Below, in pieces: positions 24,672 to 37,184 of a stretch of DNA of 64,000 nt. How positions within the stretch are numbered: position 1 is the stretch's first letter; every line of letters starts with the position of its first letter. The position numbers and the translations under genes are program-made. Source of the DNA: Sipunculus nudus (taxonomy: Eukaryota > Annelida > Sipuncula > Golfingiida > Sipunculidae); assembly GCA_026874595.1 (NCBI GenBank), contig CM049320.1, forward strand, positions 37,110,214 through 37,174,213, in the 5' to 3' direction. The notes below the pieces were generated by a model. That model was not told the DNA's origin. It saw only the letters and a program-made list of their open reading frames with translations, and searched no databases.

Positions 24672-27600
24672 TTAATTGCACAGACTATCCCAAAATATGT
24701 TTCTCTCTGAAGTTACACCGTCACAGTGCAATAAAACATGAATAATACAGTTTTCGATTAATAGTCCACACATATGACACAAAATAGATGTTTGTGACAG
24801 TTTTTGGCTGGCTGCTAGAATCTTTACCAGCCAGGAAAATTTCGAGTCTGAGCCAGAAAATGCTTTAACAGCCACCCACAGCACAGAGGGTCTATACCCC
24901 TCATAATGTACCTGTTTAAAGTACAACAAGTCATTATCACCCGACACGCGTAAGGTGTAGAGTTCAGTTTCTTTCTTAATAATTGCATCTATTACAATTC
25001 GGGTCCATTCGGTTTTACTAAGCACATTATCTACAAGAATAACCCTCTCAAGGTACTCTAAAAGAGTATAATGTCGAAGTAAACCATATATATCACGAAT
25101 AAAACCTTTCCTAAGACGTGAAACTCAAATTAACATATATGAAAACACCTGATTTGCGCATTTACTGCTACCGAGCAGGCAAAGCCTATGCAAAACTGCA
25201 GTTTTATTTTATCAATGAAAACTTTAATCCTAGGCTTTGCAACAAAGGCTAATGCCATATCCGATCGTACTCTAGAACCGAGGTTTTGTGAAAGTTTCAC
25301 ACAGAATCTTTGAGCTCTCTCTAGTATCTGTATATAATTAGGTCTGAGACTTTTCCCCAGTTCCGCACCATAGAGCATTCTCGGTAAAACTACACTTTAT
25401 ACACGCACATTGCGGTCAAGGGATTTAATCCTTTTTGGCGAACTCCCATCACTACCAACGATAAAAATGACCCTCTAGCTATCTGAGAGGCACAAGAAAC
25501 ACAGTCACAATTTGTTAGATCTGGTTTATTGAAAATTCCTAAGTGCTTATGCGACCGCGTTTCATATATTAATTCACTTCCCAGAAACCAGGCTCTCTTA
25601 CCCTCATATTTTTTATTTTGCTGTTGATTCTCCCAAAAAACTAATATTTTTGATTTTGCTGGATTGCAGGTGAACCGCCAGGCCTGGCAGTAACGGTAAC
25701 AAATATTTAGCATTGACTGCAAGAAAGCTGGTTGCAATGCCAATAACGAAACGTCTTATAACGAGGCAGTATAAATCTGACCCACATGACCCCCTTGTCT
25801 ACTGGTCCTAAGTTCGACCAATAGATCTTTAATATATAGCAGAAAGAGCCAAGGGGAAAGGACCCCTCCCTGGCGCACGGACTGAAAAATGCCAAAAAGG
25901 TTACCTTAATGACCATCATGGCGAACCGCGCTTTTCATATCAGAGTAGCAATTACGTAAGAGTCTCCACGACCTCCCTCTGACACCGAAGGAATATAATT
26001 AAAAATAAACCATCATTCCATACGGTGTCGAAGGCTGTTTTACTATCTAAAAATCAATAATAGACTTTAGAACCTAATTCTATATTATGGAGGACACATT
26101 CTTGTAATATAAAAGCTGCATGTGTCGCTGATAACCCTGACTGATAGGCACACTGCAATTCATCAGGGAAATTAATATTCTGCTGTGCAGAGAAGTTTAC
26201 CAGCCTGTTTGAAATGACTTTTTTCCAGTAATTTATAAATAACATTAAGTAGCGTGATTCCTCTAAATTTGTCGGGGTCTTTACTGTTTATATTTGGCAC
26301 CTTAGGAATTGTTACGATAAGACCCGTTTTCATACGCTCGGGGACATATTCAAGATGAATGATTAGATTGTACAAATGGGTCAAGTGATCAACCAAGACC
26401 TCATCACCATATTTAAAGTGTTCATTACTCAGGTTGTGAATACCTGCAGCTTTCCCAATTTTCAATTCTTTGATACACTGTCTCAACTCAGATTTTCTAA
26501 AGTAACAATCAAGTGTTTCATTGTGCATCCTCTGCGACTCTTTTAGGAAACACTGAAGAGAATGTTCCACATAAGCTTTATGTGCATTATCAAAATGAGG
26601 CTCATCTTTTGGCCTGTATAAATTATGAAAATAACTAGACCACCCTTCTGTAATCTCTTTCGGTTCACAAAGGATTATACCTTTATCAAATTCCATCTCA
26701 TTAATACTTGTGCAACTCCTTTTTCTCTTCCTCCTTATTAAGTACCAAAATTTATTAACATCAACCTCAGCGGAAGAGTCAGTTTCATCAAAAAACTCTC
26801 TCTCAGTTTCTTCAGAAATATTTCTCAACTTAAGCCGAAATAACCGTTTTGCCGATTTATACTGAACATAACTGCTAAAGTTCTTACCCCTAGGCCTACC
26901 ATCATTTATTCAGATTCTACATTTTTCTCTCATCAAATCATCGAATATTTTACACATGGTTTTCCAGTGTGGTTTTAAATAAGGTCTGAAAACTCGTTTT
27001 GGTACACTAGCATTGCCAACATCATGCATAGTAGATACTAATTTCAAATGACAAAGGTTTAACGTAACAAGGTCACAAGCCCGCACAGGCGGTTTCGTCA
27101 TTAATGACAGTTTCATAGACAATGGCTGAGTGTAACTGCTCCTAATTAAGGATGGCGATAATTTTTTCCTGTTTAATTGTGGAACTCTTACAGCAGTTTG
27201 TGATGACAGACGTTGTTTAAGGTCCAGTTCTACCAAAACCGGTAGGTGGTCAGAGACATTTAATTCATGGTCGTTAATTATTCTACATTGTTTCACCTTA
27301 CCCAACATATTGGTTTCCACAACAATATGGTCTATTAGAGTACACGAGGACAATGGGTTAGATGGAATACATGTGTACCCAGGACCAGAGAAATTTGCAC
27401 TTTGAGCACAAGAAACCAGGCCACATTCACTTAATATCCCCCCAAGCCGCCTAACTCGTTAAGTATTTTGAAGGTTCAAAGACATATTTGCAATATCACA
27501 ATTAAAATCACCCATAAAGATCACATGTTCCTTTCATACTATTAAATTATAAATATCAGATAAATGATCCGACCATTTGTTGAACTCCTCAGAATTATAA

Positions 27601-27965
27601 TTTGAGCTAGGCATATACAAACAAAAATATGGATTAATTGACAATTTAACATTTCAAGACAATTCCTATGATTCTATCACTAAAATTGCGATTTATAGGC
27701 TTTATATGAGCAGCAACGGACCTTTTAAAAATGAAGCAGATCCCACCTTTACCCCTCCTAAATGAACTGTATGAGTCTAAGGAAGAGTCCGAAACGCCAT
27801 GAGCTTTATAAGCGGATCTAAGGTGTAGAAAAATGACAGATTGTCTTCGAAAAGCCAATGTTCACTCATCCCTAGAATGTCTATTTTATGTTTGTTTAGT
27901 AAAGTACTAATATATACGGCACTAGGCATCAGGCCACGTGCGTTAAAACACGCTAAACGCAACAT
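24672..27965 (-). pseudogene. LINE ORF2 remnant: APE endonuclease and reverse transcriptase
   Basis: Pieces in different frames give, in order: LRLACFNARGLM and ILGMSEHWL (endonuclease start with Asn and Glu motifs), GKGGICFIFKRSV, DHLPVLVEL (endonuclease SDH motif), then RT fingers (KIGKAAGIHNLSNEHFKYG, IPKVPN, KFRGITLLN). The palm region follows, where the YxDD box is broken by a stop just before Asp-Val (about 25756-25764). After that come thumb-like LYGAELGKSL...RAQRFCVKLSQNL and a terminal CHMCG...H....C cluster. Stops and frameshifts throughout show a dead copy. Confidence 0.8.
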
Positions 27966-28103
27966 GTGGAAATGAGAGGTAACTATATCCAGATATTATT
28001 AGAATAATATACTCTAGTATTGCGACCCCGCCCTTCACCCTTTGGCCACCACCGTCTTATGTAAACACCAGGTGGTCAAAAGTCTGTGCTCAACACTATG
28101 TCT

Positions 28104-28973
28104 TTACTCGATTCTTTCACTGATAGAAAGGCCCCCCCTCGATCCTCTGGATTTCGTTGGTAGCAATTTTAGCTCGACGAAATTTACTCCCGCAGAGTAC
28201 AAGTATTCTTCAACCGAATTTTGGTGAACATCACTCCTAATATTGCCAATGAAAAATGTCTTGAGTTTTTCCCTCGAGTTTGATACCCTCGTAGGTATCG
28301 AACAACCGATATCATGTTTATTTGCAGGGGAAATAACACGATCATTCGCATTAGACTGGCTCCCTGCGTCGTTGTAGCAACGGTCATTTGCGAGACTTTG
28401 CTTGTCATTGTGACCCGCAGAAGCAGGCTGGTCCTCTGACACATCTGAACGTTCTTGAGTCTCGGAAGAAGCATCCTGAAGCGCTTCGGCAAAAGTAACC
28501 TGACGATCTGGAATTATGTTGGATCCGACCTGGGTTACCTGACTACGGAGATAGGTCATTGACTGGGACATAGAAGACAATTTGTAAGACAACGATTTAC
28601 AGTCACATTCTACGTCTTTCACAGTCTTGCTGACATTTCTCATTTCACTATCAACGCGTGAAAACTGTTCATCATAAACACCGTTAGAACCGCGAAGATT
28701 AACGATTGCTCTTGAAAGTTTATCTACCTCTTTCATGAGAATGTTCAAGCTGCGCTCTATACTGTCCTGTCTCAGTTTCATGTCACTGAATTCAACAGAC
28801 AGTGCAGCCTCGGACTGCTTAATTTCTGCTATTTCACCATGTTGCAAGTTCATGTCTGTTTTCAATGATTCAAGTTCTTTAGATACACGTTCCTGGCTGC
28901 ATGTATAATTATGTTCCATATCGTTTTGTCGATCTCTCATCTGATCCAGAGAAAGTTTGAACATTGCTACCAT
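28104..28973 (-). pseudogene. LINE ORF1p-like protein (coiled coil + RRM-like)
   Basis: This is an open frame of 289 codons inside the dead LINE. Residues 1-150 are heptad-rich and charged, consistent with the trimerising coiled coil of LINE ORF1 proteins. A low-complexity Ser/Asn/Asp segment follows. Near residue 240 there is TFFIGNIRSDVHQNSVEEYL, which resembles the start of an RRM (RNP2-type strand then helix). The frame stops soon after, so the rest of the RRM and the C-terminal domain are missing or frame-shifted. In intact elements this protein binds RNA and chaperones the element transcript. No separate promoter was seen. Confidence 0.7.
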
Positions 28974-29026
28974 ATCACAGGCCGTAAGAGACCCAGTATT
29001 TGCTCGTTTATGGGTAGCGGACGAAA

Positions 29027-29726
29027 ATTATTACATCAAGACCTATTACCACGTGCTTATATAATGGTTTAAAAGAGCCTTGCTTCTACGGAAGTTAACC
29101 CTCAGACATATACATTTTTTGCCATGATATTATTTTTTCAGGTGTTAAATATTCTCTTTCGGTTTATATGGAACGTAATGTGCTTTCTCATGTAAAACAA
29201 AAAAAAAACAATTTTTCTCCTTGGGAAAAAAAGTAAATCTTTGGGAATGAAAAGATAACCTTTGTTTCAGTTTTGAACGGAAAATGATTATAAACATATA
29301 TATTTGTCTGTTGTTTTGTTTAAATGGACTTTAAGATGAAAACTGTGTCTAAATAAGGCCGACTCAGTCGTTTTTAGAGCTCTATCTACAAAACAGTAAA
29401 TAAAGTGTATGAAGCGCATGGTGAATCCTAAGAAATCCAGTGATGGTGAAACATTTGAAAAAGTTTGTATAATTAAACGTAAATTTACATGCACCATCAT
29501 TAAAGGCAACTTTCCCTCCAACAACGACAAAAAAAATTAGAACATAATCACATTCAAACCCTACGAAAACACAAAAAAAAAGGATTAAAAAACGGACTTG
29601 GCTTTTCTGTCTCAATACCAGGCACTCGACACATTATCCTACCCCTTGCAAACTACTGCAAACCAAATAATGGCGTTGATGTCTCCTCTGCATAAGGTCA
29701 TTGACTGTTTTGAACCAATACTCGGA

Positions 29727-29805
<79 letters not shown>

Positions 29806-30168
29806 GCCCTGCTGCCATTTAAAAGCTTTATAAAAGCCACTTTAAAGATCAATCGAACTCAGATGTTCTGCCAGCTATAGGGATAAGCACCCTTAATATC
29901 AAATGGCTACAAATCATATCTTCTGGCCCAGAATATTCTAACACAACATCAAGGAATTTAAAGTTCTTGCGAAAATGCCTTAGAAACCTAAAATCAGGTC
30001 ATGTTGACCTTTATTCTCTGTGCTACAGGCAAACAACATGATACTGAGCACTCAGACAGGCACGCAGGGCACATAGGATAACTGCTGGACGCCCAATGTT
30101 TTTGAAGGATGGGTCCATGGCCTATTGATGGCATGGTCTTTTGATTGAGGAGGAAGGTATCCATATGA
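29027..30168. repeat. ~1-kb direct repeat, right copy (flanks LINE)
   Basis: Counterpart of 23253-24204. Its left edge coincides with the LINE 5' end (minus orientation) and its right edge with the string GGTATCCATATGA shared with the left copy. It contains a long TA microsatellite. Confidence 0.88.
29729..29803. repeat. (TA)n microsatellite
   Basis: About 37 TA units lie within the right direct repeat. The same site in the left copy has only about five units. Confidence 0.96.
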
Positions 30169-31020
30169 TAAGAATGATATGTCATTATTAAGCCTTTTGG
30201 ATTCAGCTTTTATATACACGAGGTTAGGAATAATTCAGAAGTCATAACCTGTCGTTAAGATATTAGAGCGAATCTCTGAGTTTCTATAACGAGATTTAAC
30301 CATTATGCCATTGAGGCACCGCTTCGGTTTGAACTGGGGAAGGACAACCTGCTATTGTAAAATCCAGGGATGTCTTTGGCAAGTTTCCATTTAATCTTGC
30401 AGTTAAGTCACTGTGGTATATTCTATGAGCAATAAAAATGAGTTTGGTACCGTGTAAGTCAGATAGGCACAAATCCTAACATTAAGACCTATCACCTTTG
30501 AACTTTAAATTAAAGGAGCTCTCAAGCAAATCTCCTTCAACATTATGATGACCTATATTCTGTGAGGTACGAGAGGAAAAGCTAATTATGAGCACCCAGA
30601 AAGTTAGACTTGGCCATAATCTTAAATGTTGGATCCAGAAACGTGATTAAAATGTATCCTTTGAAACAAAAATAAAGTTAAAAGTACTATATTCTGTGAA
30701 CAAGATTTTAGCATTCTATTATCCAGATACCCATAAATGGTGCCTTTGGACCTAGGAACTTCTAATTTGATTAAGATCCAGGGCGAGGGCCCTTATAATT
30801 ATTCTCAAAAACATTGAATAAGGCCACTGGGACCCACATACTGTGACCATTTAGCACCAGATAAGTTAGATGGACACAATCGTGGCATAGACCTCAGCAT
30901 TTAAGGAGGTCTTGGGAAACCAAAATTTAAAAAAAAGTCGCAGTATCCGATATTCTCAGGCCTTTGGACAAAACACCTCATCATAAGCACTCTGAAGGTA
31001 TTTATATCCATCGTTCAAGA
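29980..31020. repeat. Degenerate tandem repeat, period roughly 270-550 bp
   Basis: A phrase like TATTCTxTGxGxTAC...AAAC/AAAGC...ATGAGCACCCAGA...GTTAGAC recurs in eroded form near 30012, 30550 and 30950. It is weak, but the order of words is kept. No coding potential is seen. Confidence 0.4.
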
Positions 31021-31079
31021 TTAATTAACAAATTTTTCACCAGATCATAACATTTATACATGTTATACATTTTATACAT

Positions 31080-31480
31080 CTTCTAGAAAGTTGTTCATTT
31101 GGCCAAAGATTACTTTTTCAAAGAGTTTGCAAAATACAGGATGTCAGTGAGTAATTAATTGGCATACTTTTTTTCTCCATTTTTATAGATTGGTGATACA
31201 TTAGCCTTTTTCCAAAGTGAGGGAAGTTGACAAGTTAAAAAAAATTCCATAGTGGATAAACCAGTTCTTTGTGGCATTCCCGAAGGACGATTGGGGGGAC
31301 TTCATGGGGACCTTGGGACTTGTTACAGTTTAGACCTTTCATTATTGATTCTAGTTCATTAATATCAATATTGATGTTGTCAAGTCTATTTCTATTTTTA
31401 CTAGCTAGGAATGTTGTGGATGAATTGTTTTCTTGAATTATTGTTTGTTTAATAAATTGAATTTCCGAATTTGACATACA
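31080..31480 (-). repeat. Inverted-repeat arm (left) of LINE palindrome
   Basis: This 401-bp arm is the reverse complement of 31490-31890 with only about four mismatches and no indel. The 9-bp spacer is 31481-31489. It encodes the same RT N-terminal segment (for example LNCNKSQGPHEVPP) on the opposite strand. Confidence 0.95.
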
Positions 31481-31489
31481 TGCGCCACC

Positions 31490-33060
31490 TGTATGTCAAA
31501 TTCGGAAATTCAATTTATTAAACAAACAATAATTCAAGAAAACAATTCATCCACAACATTCCTAGCTAGTAAAAATAGAAATAGACTTGACAACATCAAT
31601 ATTGATATTAATGAACTAGAATCAATAATGAAAGGTCTAAACTGTAACAAGTCCCAAGGTCCTCATGAAGTCCCCCCAATCGTCCTTCGGGAATGCCACA
31701 AAGAACTGGTTTATCCACTATGGAATTTTTTTTAACTTGTCCACTTCCCTCACTTTGGAAAAAGGCTAATGTATCACCAATCTATAAAAATGGAGAAAGA
31801 AAGTATGCCAATTAATTACTCACTGACATCCTGTATTTTGCAAACTCTTTGAAAAAGTAATCTTTGGCCAAATGAACAACTTTTTAGAAGAGAATAACAT
31901 AATAAGCCCATATCAGTTTGGCTTTATCCCAGGAGACTCGACAGTATACCAACTGTCTGACCTATACAAATAAATCTGCCAAGACATTGATAAAGGCAAG
32001 GAAGTACATGTTGTATTCCTAGATATGAGTAAAGCTTTTGACAAGGTTTGGTCCGAAGGCCTCCTCACCAAATTGTCATCAGTTGGAATTAGAGGAAAAT
32101 TGCTTCGGTGATTAGCACAGTATTTAAAAAAAATAGGAAACAAAGAGTAATAATTGAAAATGAACTTTCTGATTGGGGATCACTTCATGTAGGAGTACCT
32201 CAAGGGTCCATACTGGGACACCTATTATTTTTAATATTCATCAACGACACCACAGAAAACATAGTAAGTAATATCAGATTATTTTCTGATGATACTATGT
32301 TATATTTCACCATAGAAGATCCATCATTAGCAGCAAAAATATTAAATGACTTGGATAAAATATTTAAATTATCCATAAAATGGTTAGTCACTTTTAACGA
32401 AAAAAAAAACAAATCCTAAATATTTTCATCTAAATCATCTAATACTACTCGCCCAGATCTATATTTAAATTGCATTTAAATAGATAAATTTAACAGTCAC
32501 AAACATCTAAGATTAACATTCAGAAAGGACTGTTAATGGAATGATCACATAGAAAATATTAAAGCCAAAGCAAACTCTAAAGTATTTATTCTGAGCAAAC
32601 TGGAATATATGCTTGATAGGAAAACTCTTGAAAACATATACTTCACGTATATAAGACAAATATTGGAATATAGCAATGTTGTGTGGTGTAACTGCACACA
32701 AGAGCAAAGTGATACATTGAAGTCAGTGCAGCTACAAGCTGCCAGGATTGCGACAGGCTGTGTCAGAGGAACTAGCCATGCCAAACTATACAAAGAAACA
32801 GGCTGGCCCCTATTAAAAAAAGTAGGGAAAACTTTGTGGTCATCCAACTACACAAAATGTTAAAACAAGAAACTCCAAAGTACCTTTACCTTCTATTACC
32901 TCCACCAAGAAACTATACCTTTAATACAAGATCAAGTGATCTACTCAATATACAAAACTTTTTCTGTAGAACAGAGCTGTACAACAACTCATTCCTACCA
33001 AAATCTATACGACTATGGAAGAAACTAGGTAACAGACTTAAATACTGCCAGACCAGTTAA
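31490..33060 (+). mobile_element. Truncated non-LTR retrotransposon: reverse transcriptase remnant
   Basis: A decayed RT reads left to right: INELESIMKGLNCNKSQGP (fingers), then in a shifted frame FLDMSKAFDKVW (motif A), GVPQGSILG (motif B) and LFSDDTML (motif C, 32282-32296; Ser instead of the usual Ala). A long C-terminal part follows, with LEYSNVVWCNCT, QLQAARIATG, GTSHAKLYKETGWPLL and SIRLWKKLGNRL, ending at 33060. This C-terminal pattern is typical of Jockey/CR1-like LINEs. Frameshifts and stops (for example near 31735, 31970 and 32109) show it is inactive. The 5' part of the element is absent, replaced by an inverted copy of its own start. Confidence 0.85.
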
Positions 33061-35621
33061 TTATTAAAAAATAATATATTAAGAGAGATTGGTAAAAACA
33101 AACCACCTTAATATTATAATTCAGGATCAAGGAGAGCCCAGGAAAAACACACACGGCTAAGAAAACAGTGCAGTAATTTTAATTCATGATTTTATATAGA
33201 AGACACTTATCAAACGACTCAAAATGCCAATGTAGAATCGAAACAGAAAACGCAAAACATTACCTACTGTAGTGTCATCTCCCCCTAAATATACCTGTAG
33301 AAGAACTTCTTTATGGAAAACCCTATGCGAGCCACATCAGAAATGAAGAAATTTTTGAAGCAGTATCTTCATACATGGAATACACAAAAAGGTTCAAAAT
33401 ATAATATAACCCACCATATTTTCCCCTAAAAGTGATATTCATAATTCATAGTCCTAATATACTAGGACCTGAAACAAAAATGAAACAAAAACAATTTTAA
33501 ATACTTGTCTTTCAAATAATTAATTAAAATAAAAAAAGAATAAATGAACAATTTATTTCATTCTTACTAAGAACGTTTACAACTTGCCTTCACTTACCCA
33601 ACATCCATACCACCATACCTCACCTAAACTCAATCCCATCCAAACACTCTATATACTGCCATCGTATATTGTTAATGGAAACATTCGGGAGAGAGTCGAG
33701 GTAACCTTTAAGTAGCTTGCACTCAATCCCATTGATGCTTGTATGATGTGATTTATATGTGCATATTCAGTATCAATAAAATATCTAAAACAAATTCAGA
33801 AGAGCGTCATGGCCCATGGGCCACTTGTTTATTGTGCGAAGACCTTATATAGTAAACAGTAAATTTATTTTTATCTTGCATCGTATTTATGAATATGATT
33901 GGATAATCCTATTTTTTCACAGGCGATTAAAAATTAGCTCGGCACTTATATTCTTTGCTCGCACATATTTAGCGACAACTCTAACTAACGCTCATGGTTG
34001 TTGTGTTGTCATACTGGACGTTTGTAGCAGCACCAATGAAAGACAAGTGTAGACAAAACTTTTGCGTAAATCCGAACATTTGTGCGCGGTTTATTGAAAT
34101 AAAAATATAAGAGTAACATGCAAGGAAAACTTACCGTCAAATTTGCATCTGTCATGTAACAGCTAGTCAATAGGGAATAAAATAGTATTTTTATATGTCA
34201 GTGTGCTGCATAAGTAATCCCTTTACTGTTGTAGCCTAAGAACAGCTAGCGTACAGGAGTACTATCGCTAAAACCCGCAAATGAATACCCTTAACTTATC
34301 TCCCCCCCCCCCCCCCCCCGAGCTCCACTTAAGTGTATTCAATTTTCAACATTAAAAAGGATAATTACTTTATAGATCCTTATTTTACAAAGATTTCATA
34401 TTGAGTTATGCTAGCAAAAAAAGACTTAATTTTTGACTGAGTCAGAATATTTGTCTTAGGATCGACGCAATTCGCGACTGATAACAACCCAAATGATGTT
34501 ATTTACTATGTAATTAAATTAAGATGATATATTTATGTGATGCGACATCCACTGGCTTTGTTTGCCAAAGCGCTCCGAGATAACCACATAAACTCGACAG
34601 AATTTGCATAAGGTGTGAATTAATGCTGAAGCCGGTCAGTGTATGTAGCTTGTTAATAAGGACATTATATAAAAAAGGAGGGTCTTTTGTTTCTGTATAT
34701 CAATTACGGATTATTAGATAATTACACTTTACCAAGAAACCGTGGTTAGCTTGTTGTTTCTTTGTTTGAAGGTACACATGATGGTTATATAATTATAATA
34801 CTAATAACATATGATCACATTATTGATGGTTACATTAATCACCAAACTCAACAAGTTTAAATTTAGAATACATCCACTTGCGGATACTTTAAAATATTAG
34901 CACTAAATTATGAATGTTCTGTCCTGTAAACATACAAGCATCAAAGCCCGGTTACGCTGTGAAGTATTTCCTGACATAATAAAGATTACGAAATAAAAAA
35001 TTACGAAATTTGTCCAAGCGGACAATGGGTCTTCTATGTGTCAACAGACCAACAGCATCTCATATGTGGATAAATACATGAATCACAACATATTTAACGT
35101 ACCACTACATGATCTATTCCATCATCATTTCTGGTCTAACAATCTAACCTCAACCACAAACTTTAAAATGAAGCCAAGCTTGGAGCTCAGGAAAATATAT
35201 ATATATAATTTACACGCAGTTAATTTTTTTCTTCTCTGAATTGGCAGACGTAAAGTCGGTGCGCTCTCCAAGGACGAGTTTGTTTGCTTTTTTGGGACTA
35301 TTTCCTGTTCAGTTGCATGATTAAAACTTCTTTATTACCCAAAAGGTGCCCTATTTATTTTGTGCTTTAAGGTACTCTAGGCATGCCACGCTTTTTCAGG
35401 AGGAGCCCAGGGGATTTTCCTGCATTTCGATCTCACTGGTCCGTAAAAGCATGGCCAGAAAGCATTCTCCGCCCGAGCCCGGAGTTTTCGTGCAATATTC
35501 GTTGTCGAGGGTTCAATATAATCTCCATCCCCCCTCCCCACTCCCTCCGCCCCGCCCCGCCCCGCAGCGCCCCGCCCCTTCACCATTTCCATCATAACAC
35601 GCCTAAAGGAATTCTATTTGT
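33061..35621. other. AT-rich intergenic stretch; possible LINE 3' tail, poly-C
   Basis: The first few hundred bases may be 3' UTR of the RT fragment, but no clear poly(A) or target duplication is seen. A poly-C run lies at 34302-34319. A GC-rich CCCCGCCCCGC tract lies near 35528-35580. No gene is supported. Confidence 0.45.
33799..33830 (+). repeat. Short near-palindromic dispersed repeat (CCATGG core)
   Basis: A ~30-bp string contains GAGCGTCATG, then GCCCATGGGC, then CACTTGTT. Diverged copies in the opposite orientation are at 55496-55526 and 59136-59167, with GACCCATGGGTC as core. It is probably a conserved tail of an unrecognised repeat. Confidence 0.7.
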
Positions 35622-35640
35622 TTAACACTTTCGCTGCCTA

Positions 35641-35701
35641 TGACGAGTATACTCGTCATATTTTCTGATTCCCCCAGTGCCTATGACGGGTATACTCGTC
35701 A
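35641..35701. repeat. Paired 18-bp palindromes near the piggyBac-like left end
   Basis: TGACGAGTATACTCGTCA (35641-35658) is a perfect palindrome. It recurs with one change as TGACGGGTATACTCGTCA at 35684-35701. Each follows TGCCTA. They could be transposase or host-factor binding sites (inference). Confidence 0.85.
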
Positions 35702-36716
35702 TGAATTTATCTGCAATTTACAGTAAGAAATCTCTTAAATATATCAATAAACTCTGCGCAGGTGAGTAGTAGTTCATTTATAAATTGGTTTCTTGTCATG
35801 AAATAGTAAAATTTGTAATTAATCAGTGCGCTTGATAACTCGAAAGCAAGAAAGGTTTTTGGAGCGTGAAAATATCCACGGCTCTCGTCCTTTGCGTTGA
35901 AATAAATTCATGACCCGCTTTAGTGTAAAATTGATACCGTGTAGGAGTATTCCTTAGAATCAAACGAAAGCGAGGACCGCATAAAAATCTTTCTAGTTTT
36001 ATATTTGGGCGTATTTTAGCCACTTACTTGCGGCAAACCCGCTGGTGAGACGGAGGTGTGACAGATCGCACCTTAGGTGTGAACTCGAGATAGCGAGGCG
36101 TGAAGTCGTTCAGTTTTATTGCCCCGCGAGGACAGCCTGTTGCGCAATCAACAACAATAGGGCGCGTGCCACATGCCTGACACACAGATCGGCAGGGTAA
36201 TCAGGACGCGGCTGCATATTATTGGTTTGGCATATTTGGATATCTCACGTATCCTATACATTTAGAGAAAGCAATATGCTTGTGTAAGTACCTTCGCCAA
36301 CAAGTGCGTGTAAATTGTAAAATTCTGAAAGCAAACTCGGATGATCACTTGCGGAACATGTTGGCCCTTTTGTACACCGACAATCCCAACCGCACTTTGG
36401 AATTCACTATATGCACCCCCGACGTATGACTTTCAGAAAATTCATAATAAAGTATTTTATCATGAGCCCTAGAGTTGATCATATTAGGTTACACTTTAAT
36501 CACACGCAATTTTCGTATAATTCCCTGAGACAATGACGAGGTCCACTGTATCATGCTGTCGCCTCGGTATGTAAATAACTCTATGACTGTGTAATAAAAG
36601 ATAAAACAATTTTTAGAATTATAATGATTGGTAGAATCAGTTTGTTCGTAATGAAAAGCGAAATAGTATTTTTTTCAGTAAAAATACAAGTTTGTAAAAT
36701 GAAAGAAAAAGAAAAA

Positions 36717-36805
36717 AAAAGGGCAATGAAGAGAATCGAACTTGCGCGGTTTTCCAGTTCGCGTTACATGATCTAATACATAACCCCTGAGCCATCTTTC
36801 CACAC
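36717..36805 (-). mobile_element. tRNA-like sequence / SINE head
   Basis: On the minus strand there is a box A-like TGGCTCAGGGGTTATG and a box B-like AGTTCGATTCT about 40 bp apart, as in a tRNA gene. Stem pairing is poor and a T-rich tract follows in minus orientation, so I read it as a tRNA pseudogene or SINE head nested in the piggyBac-like element. Confidence 0.5.
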
Positions 36806-37036
36806 GTGTAATGATAGTTTATAGCAATCATAAACCAGAATAAGACACAAAATCTCGCGAGTTCTACCAGACAGATGAAGTGACATTAGAACTTTGATGA
36901 TCATACATGATTATAACTGTGACGTTTTATAAATCATCATGTATTATTTCAACTAAGATATCGAAAGTCGATCTGAGTGTGTACAGGAGCCGCTATTGCG
37001 TGAACCGCTGGACTTTCCCGGTCCTGGTGTAAACAT

Positions 37037-37040
37037 GAAT

Positions 37041-37103
<63 letters not shown>

Positions 37104-37132
37104 CATATAAATTAGACATATATTATATATAT

Positions 37133-37180
<48 letters not shown>
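37037..37180. repeat. Compound (TC)n-(TA)n microsatellite
   Basis: TC repeats from about 37037 are followed by interrupted TA repeats. Confidence 0.95.

Positions 37181-37184
<4 letters not shown>

Larger units (their letters stand above)
24205..29026 (-). mobile_element. Dead non-LTR retrotransposon (LINE), ORF1 and ORF2 remnants
   Basis: On the minus strand the order is ORF1p-like region (28973-28104), then ORF2 with endonuclease, reverse transcriptase and a C-terminal Cys/His region (27965-24672). It ends near 24205 in (ATC)n, a tail type seen in several LINE clades. The layout (coiled coil plus RRM-like ORF1, APE endonuclease, RT, CxxC-x9-H-x4-C) fits the CR1/L2/L1-like non-LTR groups; I cannot assign a clade. 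Many stops and frameshifts show it is inactive. Both ends abut a direct repeat. Confidence 0.85.

Noticed and set aside
29598-29852. Open frames made of Tyr-Ile repeats
   Set aside because: They are translations of the (TA)n microsatellite, not genes. The same applies near 16953 and 44921.
36717-36805. tRNA gene on the minus strand
   Set aside because: Boxes A and B are present, but acceptor and anticodon stems do not pair well. Called SINE/tRNA-like instead.
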